From contig QZKN01000098.1 of the NCBI GenBank assembly GCA_003598175.1, positions 1 through 40,240 of the forward strand: a stretch of DNA of 40,240 bases, read 5' to 3'. The position numbers and the translations under genes are program-made. A model generated the notes under the pieces. That model saw only the letters and a program-made list of their open reading frames with translations, was not told the origin of the DNA and made no database searches. The DNA comes from Candidatus Omnitrophota bacterium. GTDB taxonomy: Bacteria > Hinthialibacterota > Hinthialibacteria > Hinthialibacterales > Hinthialibacteraceae. Positions 1-9,399 of the stretch are shown here, one piece after another (positions within the stretch are counted from its first letter, which is position 1; the number at the start of each line of letters is the position of its first letter).

Positions 1-400
1 CGACAGCCACGCCGACAGACACCCCGACGGCAACACAAACGCCGGTTCCGACAGCGACGGTCACGCCAATGGACACATTGACGCCGACTCAGACTCCGCT
101 GCCGACAGATACAGCGACAGCCACCCCGACAGACACCCCGACGGCAACACAAACGCCGGTTCCGACAGCGACGGTCACGCCAACGGACACATTGACGCCG
201 ACTCAGACCCCGCTGCCGACAGATACAGCGACAGCCACGCCGACAGACACCCCGACGGCAACACAAACGCCGGTTCCGACAGCGACGGTCACGCCAACGA
301 ACACATTGGCGCCGACTCAAACTCCGCTACAGATAGATACAGCGACAAACACCCCGACGGCTACGCAGATGCCGGTTCCGACAGCGACAGCTACGATAAC
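1..400 (+). repeat. 114-bp in-frame tandem repeat coding a 38-residue Thr/Pro linker
   Basis: Bases 69-182 and 183-296 are two copies of a 114-bp unit differing at only about three positions. Bases 1-68 match the second half of the unit, and 297-400 is a diverged, shortened copy. The period is a multiple of three, so copy-number change keeps the reading frame. Because the left edge lies inside the array, the total copy number is unknown. Confidence 0.9.
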
Positions 401-3305
401 GGACACGGCGACGCCGATGGCAATCGCGACATCGACGCGAACGCCAACGCCGACGGCGACATTCACGCCCACGCCGCCGGTGGATCATCCGCCAATAATC
501 AGCGGAATTTCCGATCAGACGGTTTTGGAGGACAATCCGGTCCGCTTTTCCTTCACCGTGGAGGATCGGGAAACCGCTCCGGATGATCTGGCGATCAACG
601 TCATTTCCCATAACACCAGCCTTCTGAATCCGCGGCGATTGGCGCTATCCGGTTCAGGGCAGGAGCAAACGATCACGTGGCATCCGGAAGCGGACAAGAA
701 TGGCGGGGGGCTTCTCACGATACTGGCGTCGGATGGTAAATCGAACACGACAACGAAGGTGTATATCACAATTCTCGCGGTGAACGATCCGCCGTCGTTC
801 GTGGGAGGCGCCGATCAGACGGCGCTGGAGAATGGGGGGCCGCAGAGGATTGCCGGCTGGGCGACAGGGATTATGGCCGGACCAGCGGATGAAGCGGGTC
901 AGAAGACGTCGTTCCTGGTGACGAACGATAACAACGGTTTGTTTCGCGAGCAACCGTCCCTGTCTCCGGACGGAACCCTCACCTATACCCCGGCGGAGAA
1001 CGTGTTTGGCTACGCGACGGTGACGGTGCGGTTACGGGACGATGGCGGAACCGAGAATGGGGGCGCGGACACGTCGGAAGCGCGACGATTCGGCATAACA
1101 GTATATGAATCGGTGAAAACACCTACCCCTCCGGATACACTAATGCCGACATCTACTCTGACGGTCATTCCTATGGTGACACTGACTTCGACGTCAACCC
1201 CGACTGCAACGCCGACAAATACACTGACGCCGACTACAATCCCAACTGCAACGTCGACGAATACACCAACGCCGACAAATACATCGACATCGACGCAAAC
1301 GCCGGTACCGACATCTATTCCGACTGCAACACCGGCGAATACACTGACGCCGACGCAAACACCAACAGCGACATCAACCCCAACGGCAACGCCGACAAAT
1401 ACATCGACGCCGACGCAAACACCGGTACCGACTTCAACCTTGACTACAACACCGACGAATACACTGACGCCGACGCAAACGCCGGTACCGATTTCAACCT
1501 CGACTACAACACCGACGAATACACTGACGCCGACGCAAACACCGACATCGACATCAATCCCGACTGCAACGCCGCCAAATACGCTGACGCCGACTACAAT
1601 TCCAACTGCAACATCGACGAATACACCAACGCCGACATCACTCCCGACTGTAACACCGACTAATACATCGACGCCGACGCAAACACCGATACCGACTTCA
1701 ACCTCGACTGCAACACCAACAAATACACTGATGCCGACGCAAACACCGACATCGACATCAACCCCGATTGCAACGCCGACAGATACACCAATGCCTACGC
1801 AGACGCCTACGTCAATCCCAACTGCAATGTCGACAAATACACCGACGCCAACATCAACCCTGACTGCAATCCCGACGAATACAGCAACGCCTATGCAGAC
1901 ATCAATGTTGACATCAACTCCGACTGCAACATCAACGAGTACACCGACGCCGACACAGACACAGACACAAATGCCGACATTAATCCCAACTATAACGCTG
2001 ACATCTACGCCGACTCCGACATCTACTTCGATTGCAACGCCGACGAATACACCGATGCTGACATTCATTCCGACTGCAACGCCGACGAATACACCGACGT
2101 TGACAGGTACGCCGATTTATACGCCAGGTCCAACCGGTGTTTCTGGGACGGTTACAATCAGTGACAATCCGGTGGCGGGTGATATGGTGAGGATCACCTT
2201 AAGAGATAACGATTTGAATGTGGATGCTTTTGTTATGGAGACAGCCGTGATTACGGTGGTGAATACGGTGACAGAGGAGTCGGAACAGGTGACGTTGACG
2301 GAGACGGATACGGACACCGGTGTGTTCGAAGGAACCGTGGCGACGACATTCGGATCAGTTGCAGGTGTATCCAACGATGGGATATTGAACGTCCGGATTG
2401 GCGATAGTCTGCGAGTGATTTATTTTGATGCGCTGACGGATACCGGCGATACGGCAACGGTTGCCGATAGCAGTATTGTTATGACTCAAAGAGAGGTCAG
2501 TTTGTTTGTTCTGAATGGATCGGGTGAAATTTATCGTGTTGGTGAAAACGAGCCAATCGTGAATCTTGCTCTATCCGGCAATAGTGCACAAAAAATGTCG
2601 ATTTCCCCATCCGGTAATGGATATCTCATTCTGGATCGCTTCGGTCGGATCACGTCGTTTGGCGATGCGGAAGTGAACTTCACCGGAGAATTTTATGGGA
2701 TTGATATTGCCCGAGACGTTGAGCAGACTCCTTCAGGCAACGGTGTTTACGTATTGCATAGTTTGGGATCTATCCAAGGATTTGGCGATGCGCCGTTATT
2801 CGGATTTCCATTCTTTGAAACCATTTGGCGTCCTTTTCAGTTTGCGGTTGACCTGGAATTGACGTCATCCGGCAATGGGTATTACATTCTCGACCACGAT
2901 GGCGCTGTGTACCCATATGGAGACGCGGTTTCGTTCGGGCATGTTGAGTTGGAACTTGAAATAGCCCGTGATATCGAATTGATGCCCGACGGGAAAGGAT
3001 ATTTGATTCTGGATGCTTTTGGTTTCGTCCACGGATTGGGCTCGGGAAGTTTGGTGGCGGAGTCGCTACAGCGGTACAGCACGCCCATTGGTTTGGCTCA
3101 GAATGATTCCCACCATTACCAGTGTTTGGCTTGCGATCTGGAAATCTATCGGAACAATTCAACCGATACGGTCGACGGTTGGTGGATACTTGACATTCAC
3201 GGCAATATTACCCCTGTGGGTTTAGCGCCCGCCCCAATCGTAAGGCATCCGACAGGTGAGGTATTCACGTATCGAGATCTAGAGATACACCCAAGCAAAC
3301 AATAG
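1..3305 (+). CDS. PT-repeat surface protein with Ig/cadherin-like and propeller-like domains (5' partial)
   Basis: The frame (first full codon at base 3) is open to the left edge, so the Met at base 69 is internal and the true start and signal peptide lie outside the window. Numbered from that Met, order is: Thr/Pro-rich linker (about 1-137); two Ig/cadherin-like modules (about 138-350), the second introduced by NDPP as in VCBS/tandem-95 proteins; a second PT-rich linker (about 350-686); a beta-sandwich-like module with TDTGVFEGT (about 687-805); and a C-terminal set of about five repeats of the form GxGYxILDxxGxIxxxGDA (about 808-1070). The last repeat resembles the 'GYWLVxxDGGVFxFGDA' repeats of bacterial cell-surface proteins, probably a beta-propeller. 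No catalytic motif is visible. An exported adhesin or structural protein is inferred. It lacks the C-terminal W-x-[LM]-[YW] tail found on three other proteins here. Confidence 0.85.
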   Translation, partial: TATPTDTPTATQTPVPTATVTPMDTLTPTQTPLPTDTATATPTDTPTATQTPVPTATVTPTDTLTPTQTPLPTDTATATPTDTPTATQTPVPTATVTPTNTLAPTQTPLQIDTATNTPTATQMPVPTATATITDTATPMAIATSTRTPTPTATFTPTPPVDHPPIISGISDQTVLEDNPVRFSFTVEDRETAPDDLAINVISHNTSLLNPRRLALSGSGQEQTITWHPEADKNGGGLLTILASDGKSNTTTKVYITILAVNDPPSFVGGADQTALENGGPQRIAGWATGIMAGPADEAGQKTSFLVTNDNNGLFREQPSLSPDGTLTYTPAENVFGYATVTVRLRDDGGTENGGADTSEARRFGITVYESVKTPTPPDTLMPTSTLTVIPMVTLTSTSTPTATPTNTLTPTTIPTATSTNTPTPTNTSTSTQTPVPTSIPTATPANTLTPTQTPTATSTPTATPTNTSTPTQTPVPTSTLTTTPTNTLTPTQTPVPISTSTTTPTNTLTPTQTPTSTSIPTATPPNTLTPTTIPTATSTNTPTPTSLPTVTPTNTSTPTQTPIPTSTSTATPTNTLMPTQTPTSTSTPIATPTDTPMPTQTPTSIPTAMSTNTPTPTSTLTAIPTNTATPMQTSMLTSTPTATSTSTPTPTQTQTQMPTLIPTITLTSTPTPTSTSIATPTNTPMLTFIPTATPTNTPTLTGTPIYTPGPTGVSGTVTISDNPVAGDMVRITLRDNDLNVDAFVMETAVITVVNTVTEESEQVTLTETDTDTGVFEGTVATTFGSVAGVSNDGILNVRIGDSLRVIYFDALTDTGDTATVADSSIVMTQREVSLFVLNGSGEIYRVGENEPIVNLALSGNSAQKMSISPSGNGYLILDRFGRITSFGDAEVNFTGEFYGIDIARDVEQTPSGNGVYVLHSLGSIQGFGDAPLFGFPFFETIWRPFQFAVDLELTSSGNGYYILDHDGAVYPYGDAVSFGHVELELEIARDIELMPDGKGYLILDAFGFVHGLGSGSLVAESLQRYSTPIGLAQNDSHHYQCLACDLEIYRNNSTDTVDGWWILDIHGNITPVGLAPAPIVRHPTGEVFTYRDLEIHPSKQ
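1119..2123 (+). repeat. Degenerate Thr/Pro-rich coding repeat (second linker)
   Basis: About 1 kb coding for imperfect units of the kind TxTPTxTPTNTxTPTQTP. No exact long period is kept, unlike the array at the left edge. It separates the Ig-like modules from the C-terminal modules of the same protein. The antisense strand is also open here, giving a Val/Gly/Asp-rich artefact. Confidence 0.8.
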
Positions 3306-3357
3306 AACAACGTCAAGATGAAATATTCTGGATAAGCACGGTTGGAGAATCCGCAAA

Positions 3358-4446
3358 ATGATTGTACGTCAAGTGTTGTTTATTTTTTTCGTATTCGTGG
3401 CAATTCCCATCGCTGCTATAAAATCCGGATTTAGCGCCGAACGGGGTGACAACCTGATTCAACACGCAGCAAGGCGTTATTTCCCGCTAAGTCATTCCGC
3501 GCGCAGCCTGGGGATGGGAGGCGCGTGGGCGACTCTCAGTCGGAAAAATGAAGGTATCACCGGCAATCCGGCGACGCTCGACGATATGCAAAGGCGTAAT
3601 GCAGTCAGCGGGAATTTTTCGTACGATACCATTTCGGGAGAAGAATATGACGCCTGCTGTCGAGTCAACCGCCGGAGAGATGATATTTTTCAGGGAATGC
3701 TGGGTATTTCCGTTTCGCTGCCGGCAAGACTTGGAAAAATAGGAATTGCGGGAATGTGTTCTGAGATTCAAACGGATTGTTCCATCTCTTCGGATTACGA
3801 CTCGCGCCAGATCAGCGCTGGGTGGGGAAGAACCATAAATGATGCGGTGTCTCTGGGCTATGGAATCTCGTTTTTCAGAGAGGATGAAGAATCGAACCTT
3901 GTCGAATATGAGATGGACTTCGGATATCTGCACCGGATCGGTATTCTGCTGGGACAACAAGACAAGTTCGCCTTCGGCGTAGTGGGGCTCGTGGGATTCG
4001 GTAATACGGATTCTGATCTCGCCGGGGGAATGCATGGCAGCGGCGACCGGGAAATGCTGGGAATCCGATTAGGCGCATCTTACCGCATAGGCGAGGTTCT
4101 CTTGCTTGCGCTGGACCTTGGCTACACGGATTATGATCATGACGCAGACGTGAGCGTTGCCGGCTTCCGCGCCAAGGTAGATGAGGATGGGGATTGTTTT
4201 GATCTCGGGGTCGGGATCGAATATGGATTCTGTGACCGTATTGCCGGCCGCGTCGGTCTTCGTTATCAATATCTCGACTATCATACCCAAGGCGACAGCC
4301 GATTGCAGAATCCGGAGTATGTTGCGCCGACCATGGGACTTGGAATCAAACTGTCCGATACGTTCTCTCTGGATGTGGGCGTAGAGATCCGTGCACTTGA
4401 TGAAACGGATTACATGATGGGAGTAGGGCTCACGGCTGTTTTTTAG
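3358..4446 (+). CDS. Outer-membrane beta-barrel protein, PorV/PorQ-like
   Basis: 362 residues with an N-terminal signal peptide (hydrophobic stretch about 4-25). The mature protein carries SARSLGMGGAWAT near residues 42-54, the typical N-terminal signature of PorV/PorQ/UPF0164-type barrels. This is followed by a GNPA turn and many alternating amphipathic strands rich in Gly and Tyr. It ends in Phe (TAVF), as expected for the Bam-recognised last strand. A GGAG precedes the ATG by about 10 nt. It begins 52 bp after the PT-repeat surface protein on the same strand, so co-transcription is possible and it might serve export or anchoring of that protein. That role is inference from position and from PorV's role in type IX secretion. 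Specific substrate unknown. Confidence 0.75.
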   Translation: MIVRQVLFIFFVFVAIPIAAIKSGFSAERGDNLIQHAARRYFPLSHSARSLGMGGAWATLSRKNEGITGNPATLDDMQRRNAVSGNFSYDTISGEEYDACCRVNRRRDDIFQGMLGISVSLPARLGKIGIAGMCSEIQTDCSISSDYDSRQISAGWGRTINDAVSLGYGISFFREDEESNLVEYEMDFGYLHRIGILLGQQDKFAFGVVGLVGFGNTDSDLAGGMHGSGDREMLGIRLGASYRIGEVLLLALDLGYTDYDHDADVSVAGFRAKVDEDGDCFDLGVGIEYGFCDRIAGRVGLRYQYLDYHTQGDSRLQNPEYVAPTMGLGIKLSDTFSLDVGVEIRALDETDYMMGVGLTAVF

Positions 4447-4581
4447 ATTTCGAGATGTCCGTATACATAATATTTTTTAGTATTTAATAATTTGTAAATA
4501 TTAAAAATTTTCAATGGATTCATGAACGATAATTATTTCATGGGTTCGAATTAATCCTGTTTATTGGTAAATCCATTGAAT

Positions 4582-5286
4582 TCAGCCTGCCGAAACCAGG
4601 TTTGAATTTTGAGTGGATACTCCATAATTTGTTTTCTTGCCATTCACCATTTTTTCTTGAGAATCATCGAGCGAATACATCACAAGCGCGGAAGGAATAT
4701 ACTGAATCTTATGCCCATTTAGAACCTGCCATTCATCCCAATCCGAATGGTTGGCGCTGCATTTGTTCGCAAATAACGGCTGCTTTTCCCACAATGTTTT
4801 ACGGATGGCGATTAAAGGAAGAGGTGAGGATGGCAATGACGAGTTGGAATCATATTTTGGCAAGGGCTCATCGATGCCATGCCGATTCCATGTTTTCGTT
4901 TCCGGCCGAGGAATGCGATGCGCATACGACGCCATCACGTTCTTATCATCGAAAGCCGCTATCAGATTCTCAAGCGTCCCCGAAAAAAGCGGCACCGCCC
5001 TGGCATTCCACAATACCACGATTTCGCCTCGCACTTCCTGCACGATTTTTTCATCGATCAAGGAAGAATGGATTAAATTTTGCTGAATTTCCAGGAAATG
5101 GCAGGAATATTGATGGGTAATTTCGAAAAAATGCTTGGATGCTCCGGAATTGATAAGGATTAGTTCAAAATCGGTGAACGATTGAGAAAACAGACCGGCG
5201 AAGGTTTGATTAATGATCCAATCGAATTCTTCAATACACATTACCACCGAAGCGCGTGGTTTTTTATCGATTTGAGGGGTTGCCAT
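4582..5286 (-). CDS. Family-2 glycosyltransferase-like protein, apparently lacking the DXD motif
   Basis: 234 residues. The N-terminal pattern (ASVVMCIEEFDW, then LFSQSFTDFELILINSG at about 30-48) follows the GT2 nucleotide-binding beta-alpha-beta layout 'VSVVIPTYN...LLxQTYxDFEIIVVDDGS'. The DDGS acidic pair is replaced by NSG. The place where a DXD is expected (after EIVVLW, about residue 92) reads NARAVP, so nucleotide-sugar/metal binding residues are missing. The C-terminal portion has LPLIAIRKTLWE, reminiscent of the acceptor-side segment. The gene is convergent with the barrel gene and has no operon partner. It is either a diverged GT2 with altered chemistry or a non-catalytic relative. 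No membrane segment is seen. Confidence 0.6.
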   Translation of the reverse strand: MATPQIDKKPRASVVMCIEEFDWIINQTFAGLFSQSFTDFELILINSGASKHFFEITHQYSCHFLEIQQNLIHSSLIDEKIVQEVRGEIVVLWNARAVPLFSGTLENLIAAFDDKNVMASYAHRIPRPETKTWNRHGIDEPLPKYDSNSSLPSSPLPLIAIRKTLWEKQPLFANKCSANHSDWDEWQVLNGHKIQYIPSALVMYSLDDSQEKMVNGKKTNYGVSTQNSNLVSAG

Positions 5287-5656
5287 CGTTCATCCCAGCG
5301 AAACAGAATATCCGTTTCTTTTTGACTACAGACTCGCGATAAAATAATGCATCATTCTTTGTGCAAGCAAAGAGTGTTCCAAAAATTTTCACCACGATCA
5401 AGAAATGATAATAAAAGTCATTTCGTAGGTAATGATAGGGGTAAATCCAATGATTTCAGTTTGTTAGCATGGTTTTCCTATCGAGGGTACATGGGAGATG
5501 TCGTAAAATCAGAATGGAGAACGATTGGACAGGTCTGAGAAGTTTTTAAAATGATATTCTCAAATATGGAAATTTGTATTTTTGCAACCGGATTTTCAGA
5601 AGGTTTTTCGATTCATTTTTAGAGCGAATGGCGGTATCGATCGCACTTGCGACGAT
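5287..5656. other. Intergenic stretch without a credible gene
   Basis: 370 bp between the GT2-like start and the GlmM-type stop. One 63-codon plus-strand frame (5347-5538) has no family resemblance and no good ribosome site. A small hairpin-like CTTTG/CAAAG inverted repeat lies near 5355-5370. No RNA gene recognised. Confidence 0.6.
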
Positions 5657-7000
5657 CTACGAAAGCCATGTCTTTCCTTGCTCGATGAATTTTCTTGTTT
5701 TTTCTTCCCCTTCCGCTTCCGCGATAATCCGCACGATCGGCTCGGTGTTGGAGCAGCGAATGTGCAGCCAGGCGTTGTCATAGATGATTTTGACGCCGTC
5801 GCGGATGTCGAGTTCTTCTTCGTGCGGCATGGCGGCGATGGTTTCCAGTTTTTTGTGCGCTTGCCGCAAATCCATCTCCACTTTGTCTTTCAAAATCACA
5901 TAATGTGGGAATTCCGACACGATTTCGCTGACCGATTTTCCCGATTCGGCGAGAAGTTGCAGAATGAGCGCCGCGCCGGTGAGAGCGTCGCGGCCGATAT
6001 GAACAGCGGGATACATCACGCCGCCGTTTCCTTCGCCGCCGATGACGGCGTTGTGATCGCGAATTCCACGCACGACGTTGGCCTCGCCGATCGGAGTTCG
6101 AATCACGCGTCCGCCGAATTGTTTTGCGGCGTGATCGTTGAGCAGGGAAGAGGAGAGGTTGGTCACTACCGCGCCGCCGGGAACTCGTTTCAATGCCGCG
6201 TATGTGGATAAGGCGAGAGTAAATTCCTCGCCGATGGCTTTTCCTTCGTTCGATACGACCGCCAATCGGTCCGCGTCGGGATCCACCGCGAAGCCGAGAT
6301 CCGCTTGTTCCGCTGAAACCAATTGCATCAGGGCGGTAAGGTGGTTTGGAGTCGGTTCCATGCCGCGAGTGAAATTGCCGTCCGGAACGCAATCCAGCGT
6401 AATCACGGTGCAATTCAATCGAGCAAGTAAATGCGGCAGAAAAATTCCACCGACTGACCGACATCCGTCGACAACGACGTGAAACTTTCTTTCATGAATT
6501 TTTCTACAATCAATTGCGCTCAAAACCGATCGGCAATGTGTCTGTAGCGCGGAAGAATTCGTCTCATACGTGGGAATTTCATCCCAGGCAACGTGATTAT
6601 AATCGCCTCGATGCAAAAAGGTGATATAGTTGTCGACAAAATCGCTTTCCGGAAAGGTTCCGTCCGCGGCGAAGAATTTTAACGCGTTCCATTGCGAAGG
6701 ATTGTGGCTGGCGGTAATTGCAACGCCGCCTTTTGCCTGCAATTCCCGGATCATGATTCCGACGGTCGGGGTCGGCGCCGGCCCCACATCGATCACGTCG
6801 GCGCCGCCGGCCATGAGCCCGGAAATCACGGCGTGATGAAATAACCTGCCGCTTTGCCGGGCATCCTGCCCCAGCACGATCGCGCCACCCTCGATGAAAC
6901 GGGCATAAGCCCAGGCCATTCGTTGCGCGTTTTCCACCGTCAAATCGTTGCCGATAATGCCGCGCGCGCCGGAAATCGTAATTCTGGGAAACAAAGTCAT
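5657..7000 (-). CDS. glmM: Phosphoglucosamine mutase / phosphohexomutase (GlmM type)
   Basis: Alpha-D-phosphohexomutase, expected to interconvert glucosamine-6-P and glucosamine-1-P in the cytoplasm for UDP-GlcNAc synthesis. All four active-site loops are visible, numbered from the Met at 7000: phosphoserine loop TASHNP (Ser98), metal loop DPDADR (240-245), sugar loop GGEGNGG (321-327) and phosphate loop RCSNTEPIVRI (415-425). GEGNGG is the form I associate with Bacteroidota-type GlmM rather than GEQSGH of proteobacterial GlmM, so a phosphomannomutase or phosphoglucomutase specificity cannot be excluded. About 447 residues, normal for the family. I chose the Met at 7000 because MTLFPRITISGARG aligns with the usual MTLxxSISGxRG start; a Met five codons upstream (7015) is possible. 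Monocistronic, divergent from the radical SAM gene. Confidence 0.88.
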   Translation of the reverse strand: MTLFPRITISGARGIIGNDLTVENAQRMAWAYARFIEGGAIVLGQDARQSGRLFHHAVISGLMAGGADVIDVGPAPTPTVGIMIRELQAKGGVAITASHNPSQWNALKFFAADGTFPESDFVDNYITFLHRGDYNHVAWDEIPTYETNSSALQTHCRSVLSAIDCRKIHERKFHVVVDGCRSVGGIFLPHLLARLNCTVITLDCVPDGNFTRGMEPTPNHLTALMQLVSAEQADLGFAVDPDADRLAVVSNEGKAIGEEFTLALSTYAALKRVPGGAVVTNLSSSLLNDHAAKQFGGRVIRTPIGEANVVRGIRDHNAVIGGEGNGGVMYPAVHIGRDALTGAALILQLLAESGKSVSEIVSEFPHYVILKDKVEMDLRQAHKKLETIAAMPHEEELDIRDGVKIIYDNAWLHIRCSNTEPIVRIIAEAEGEEKTRKFIEQGKTWLS

Positions 7001-7309
7001 CTCAAATGATTCCATTCTTTTTGTCAGTGATCATGGACATCATTTTACCGTTGTATGGGAATTGATGGAGGGATTTAAAACACTTTCGTGAAAACGGCTT
7101 GTCGAATTCCACCATTGTTGCAGTACAATCTGTAGGAATAACGAGATGGTCTTTTTTCGGGGAAACGGACGGCGCGCGTAAAAACCGGTAGGGCGATTGC
7201 CCATTCCCCGTATCCGCAAAATGATCCGCCTGATTTCGTAACGCTGTCTTTTTTTGACCATCGTGTTAGACTAGCATTGATCATTGAAATTCACTCAGGT
7301 GTGCAACAC
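7001..7309. other. Divergent intergenic region glmM / radical SAM gene
   Basis: About 309 bp expected to hold promoters for both genes. A TTGACC at 7254-7259 (plus) could be a -35 element, but no convincing -10 follows at 16-18 bp. A good Shine-Dalgarno (AGGTG, 7298-7302) serves the ATG at 7310. No further gene or RNA seen. Confidence 0.5.
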
Positions 7310-8608
7310 ATGAATACCGATCCCATCAAATGTATGTCTCATAACCGTCGGCTCAACGCGGCCGAATTGGAAATCGATTTGTTTTGCAAGGGAATCCGCA
7401 TTCACGAATCCTGCGATCTGGCGCGCGACGCGCGCGTGTTTGCCAAAGCGCGAGCGGGATTGGGCAGCGGATTGGAAATTTATATTCCCGGCCAAAAGCG
7501 AATTTGGCTGAATGTGCCGGTTTTGGAAAATTTTGCAAGCAAAAGTCCCTACGAATTGCGGCGGGAAAACGAAAACTATAAAGTCTATCACACGCTGGAT
7601 AAGGAATCCTACGACATCGAACTCCCTCCTGCGCCGGATTGGTACTTCCGTCAGACGTCGACCGGCGTGGAAATGCAGAAAATCGGCGTGTTGCAGGGAA
7701 CCTATCTCGGCATTTACCTGCATGATGTGTGTAGTTTTTGGAAAAGCGATCCGCGCGAAAATTGTAAATTCTGCGCCACCGGCATCAACGTCGGGCCGGC
7801 CGGCACGGACAAACAAAAAAAGAGCGTCCGGGAAGTGGTTGAAACCGCCCAAGCGGCAAAAGCGGAATCCGGCGTCACGTTCGTTCATTTCAACACCGGT
7901 TTTCAGGATTATAAAGGCCTTGATCTCAGCGCCCCGTTCGTGAAAGCGATCAAAGAGGAAGTCGGCGCGCTCGTCGGCCTGCAGGCGATTCCGTCGCAGG
8001 AACTGTGGAAATACGATTGGCTGATCGATTGCGGCGTCGATCATTTTTCTTTTTGCTACGAATTGCATAACCCCGACGAATTCGCCAAATATCTGCCCGG
8101 CAAACAGCGGATGATCACGCAACAGGCGTTTTTCGACGCGATGGAATACACCAGCCGCAAGATGGGGAAGGGAAGAGTGTCCGGCGAGATCATCGCCGGC
8201 ATCGAGCCGATCGAGGATACCCTCAAGGCGATCGATTATATCACCAGCATTGGCGCGTTTCCGACCGTCTGCATTTTCCGTCCGGTCAAAGGCTCCGACA
8301 TGGAAGACTGGCCCTCTCCCGCATATGACGATATGATTCGCGTCTTTCGCCGCGTGTATGAGGGCTGTATGAAAAACGGGATTCCCGTCGGCCTGACGCC
8401 CAATATCGAAGTCAGCCTCATCGTGCAGCCTACCGACGCGGAGCAGTTGGTGGAGCCGTCGCTGCAATATTATCTTTACAAAACCAAATTGGCGTTGATG
8501 CGGCCGCTTGTCGGCATGATTTATCGGCGCGCCATTCAACCGAGAACCATCCGGGCGGATGCGGACCATCCGCCGATTTCTTCAACCGGTAAGAATGAAT
8601 CCGCTTAA
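7310..8608 (+). CDS. Radical SAM family protein with unusual CX10CX2C cluster motif
   Basis: 432 residues. A cysteine triad spaced C-X10-C-X2-C (Cys141, Cys152, Cys155; the last two in NCKFCATG) fits a radical SAM 4Fe-4S site with an expanded first gap instead of CX3CX2C. Later segments fit the TIM-barrel strands: GVTFVHFNTG, GALVGLQAIPSQE, GVDHFSFCYE, GRVSGEIIAGIEP and AFPTVCIFRPVKG. The N-terminal region ending in SPYELRRE followed by a 'K+IGVLQGTYLGIYLH' strand recalls MSMEG_0568-type radical SAM proteins, a resemblance from memory. The substrate is unknown. I start at the ATG at 7310 because AGGTG lies 8 nt upstream. An in-frame TTG at 7277 would add 11 residues but has no ribosome site. 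The Nudix gene follows after 81 bp on the same strand. Confidence 0.8.
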   Translation: MNTDPIKCMSHNRRLNAAELEIDLFCKGIRIHESCDLARDARVFAKARAGLGSGLEIYIPGQKRIWLNVPVLENFASKSPYELRRENENYKVYHTLDKESYDIELPPAPDWYFRQTSTGVEMQKIGVLQGTYLGIYLHDVCSFWKSDPRENCKFCATGINVGPAGTDKQKKSVREVVETAQAAKAESGVTFVHFNTGFQDYKGLDLSAPFVKAIKEEVGALVGLQAIPSQELWKYDWLIDCGVDHFSFCYELHNPDEFAKYLPGKQRMITQQAFFDAMEYTSRKMGKGRVSGEIIAGIEPIEDTLKAIDYITSIGAFPTVCIFRPVKGSDMEDWPSPAYDDMIRVFRRVYEGCMKNGIPVGLTPNIEVSLIVQPTDAEQLVEPSLQYYLYKTKLALMRPLVGMIYRRAIQPRTIRADADHPPISSTGKNESA

Positions 8609-8689
8609 ATAAGAATGGGGAGCGGACTTCTGGTCTGCCGGAGAGAACCGAAAACCTTTACAACATAACTTTCGCAAACGTTGAATACA

Positions 8690-9133
8690 ATGACCAATCA
8701 AAAAATTCGCAATCGAGTCGCCGTCGTGATCGTCGAGAACGAAAACATATTGCTCGTTCAACACGAAAAGTACGGCAGGACATACTGGCTGATTCCCGGC
8801 GGCGGCGTCGAATTCGGCGAAACGCTGATCGAGGCAGGAAAACGTGAATTGAAGGAAGAAGCCGGTTTGGAAATCGAAGTCGGGCAATTTCTATTCATTT
8901 CCGAATCCATTCCCCCCGATCATCACCGCCACGTCATCAATTATTTTTTTGAGGGAAAAATCATTGGCGGAGAATTGAAAGTGGGCCGCGACAATGTCCT
9001 GCGCGATGTGCAATGGTTGCCGATTCGCGAGATTCCGAATCTGGAAATGTATCCCAATACAAAACGCGAATTGCTCGATTTTATCCAATCCGGACAAGTA
9101 GGAAATCGTTCCCTTGGCAATATTTGGAGTTAA
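8690..9133 (+). CDS. Nudix hydrolase
   Basis: 147 residues. A complete Nudix box GX5EX7REUXEEXGU is present: GGVEFGE, seven residues, then RELKEEAGL, about residues 38-60 from the ATG at 8690. The glutamates of REUxEE bind the catalytic metal. The fold start (RNRVAVVIVENENILLVQH) and the WLIPGGG turn are typical. Substrate (nucleoside diphosphate derivative, ADP-ribose, mutagenic NTP and so on) cannot be told. A TTG three codons upstream (8681) is an alternative start; neither has a clear Shine-Dalgarno. It lies 81 bp after the radical SAM gene and may be read through from it. Confidence 0.88.
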   Translation: MTNQKIRNRVAVVIVENENILLVQHEKYGRTYWLIPGGGVEFGETLIEAGKRELKEEAGLEIEVGQFLFISESIPPDHHRHVINYFFEGKIIGGELKVGRDNVLRDVQWLPIREIPNLEMYPNTKRELLDFIQSGQVGNRSLGNIWS

Positions 9134-9175
9134 TTACTGTTTTCTTGTATTTTATAGAATTTTACATAATGGATT

Positions 9176-9390
9176 ATGACCGGCGCGGAATTTGTTCGCA
9201 AAATCAGGAAACTGGCGCGTTTAAGGGGAGCCTATTTCAAATTTGTTCCCGAACGTGGAAAAGGAAGCCATGGGACTCTTATTTTGGAGAGAAATTTACG
9301 GTTGTACGAAATTTAAAAAGTGAATTGAAAACAGGAACATTTCAGGTTATGCTTAAACAATTGGGATTATCCAGGACGGATTTACCATAG
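9176..9390 (+). pseudogene. hicA: hicA-like mRNA interferase toxin, split by a one-base frameshift
   Basis: From the ATG at 9176 one frame reads MTGAEFVRKIRKLAR through GKGSHGTLIL, matching the HicA N-terminal helix and the catalytic-His segment (GSH). After the T-run at 9282-9285 that frame runs into a stop at 9314. The adjacent frame then continues with KFTVVRNLKSELKTGTFQ and LKQLGLSRTDLP to the stop at 9388-9390, which is the standard HicA C-terminus (KELKKGTLxxILKQxGLS). One extra T in the run would join both halves into a normal-sized HicA of about 71 residues. No canonical slippery heptamer (X XXY YYZ) is present, so a 1-nt deletion or an assembly error is more likely than programmed frameshifting. 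The antitoxin gene follows after 9 bp. Confidence 0.72.
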
Positions 9391-9399
9391 GAACATATC

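Noticed and set aside
1..400. CRISPR-like array
   Set aside because: The repeat is a contiguous 114-bp tandem without spacers, in frame inside a coding region.
1010..2068. Long minus-strand frame coding Val/Gly/Asp-rich repeats (352 codons)
   Set aside because: Exact antisense of the Thr/Pro linker; low complexity in both directions, no ribosome site, and the plus frame runs on into recognisable domains.
4541..4556. tRNA T-loop-like GGTTCGAATTAATCC
   Set aside because: The GGTTCGAAT core is there but not the matching stem, and no acceptor, D or anticodon stems can be built around it.
5582..6211. Plus-strand 209-codon frame opposite glmM
   Set aside because: Lies within the gene with all four mutase motifs on the minus strand; no family resemblance.
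7295..8569. Minus-strand 424-codon frame opposite the radical SAM gene
   Set aside because: Mirror of the coding strand: the plus frame has the Cys motif and barrel strands, the minus frame resembles no family.
9278..9290. Programmed -1 frameshift in hicA
   Set aside because: The zero-frame codons CTT ATT TTG do not form an X XXY YYZ slippery heptamer and no downstream stem is obvious; a deletion is simpler.
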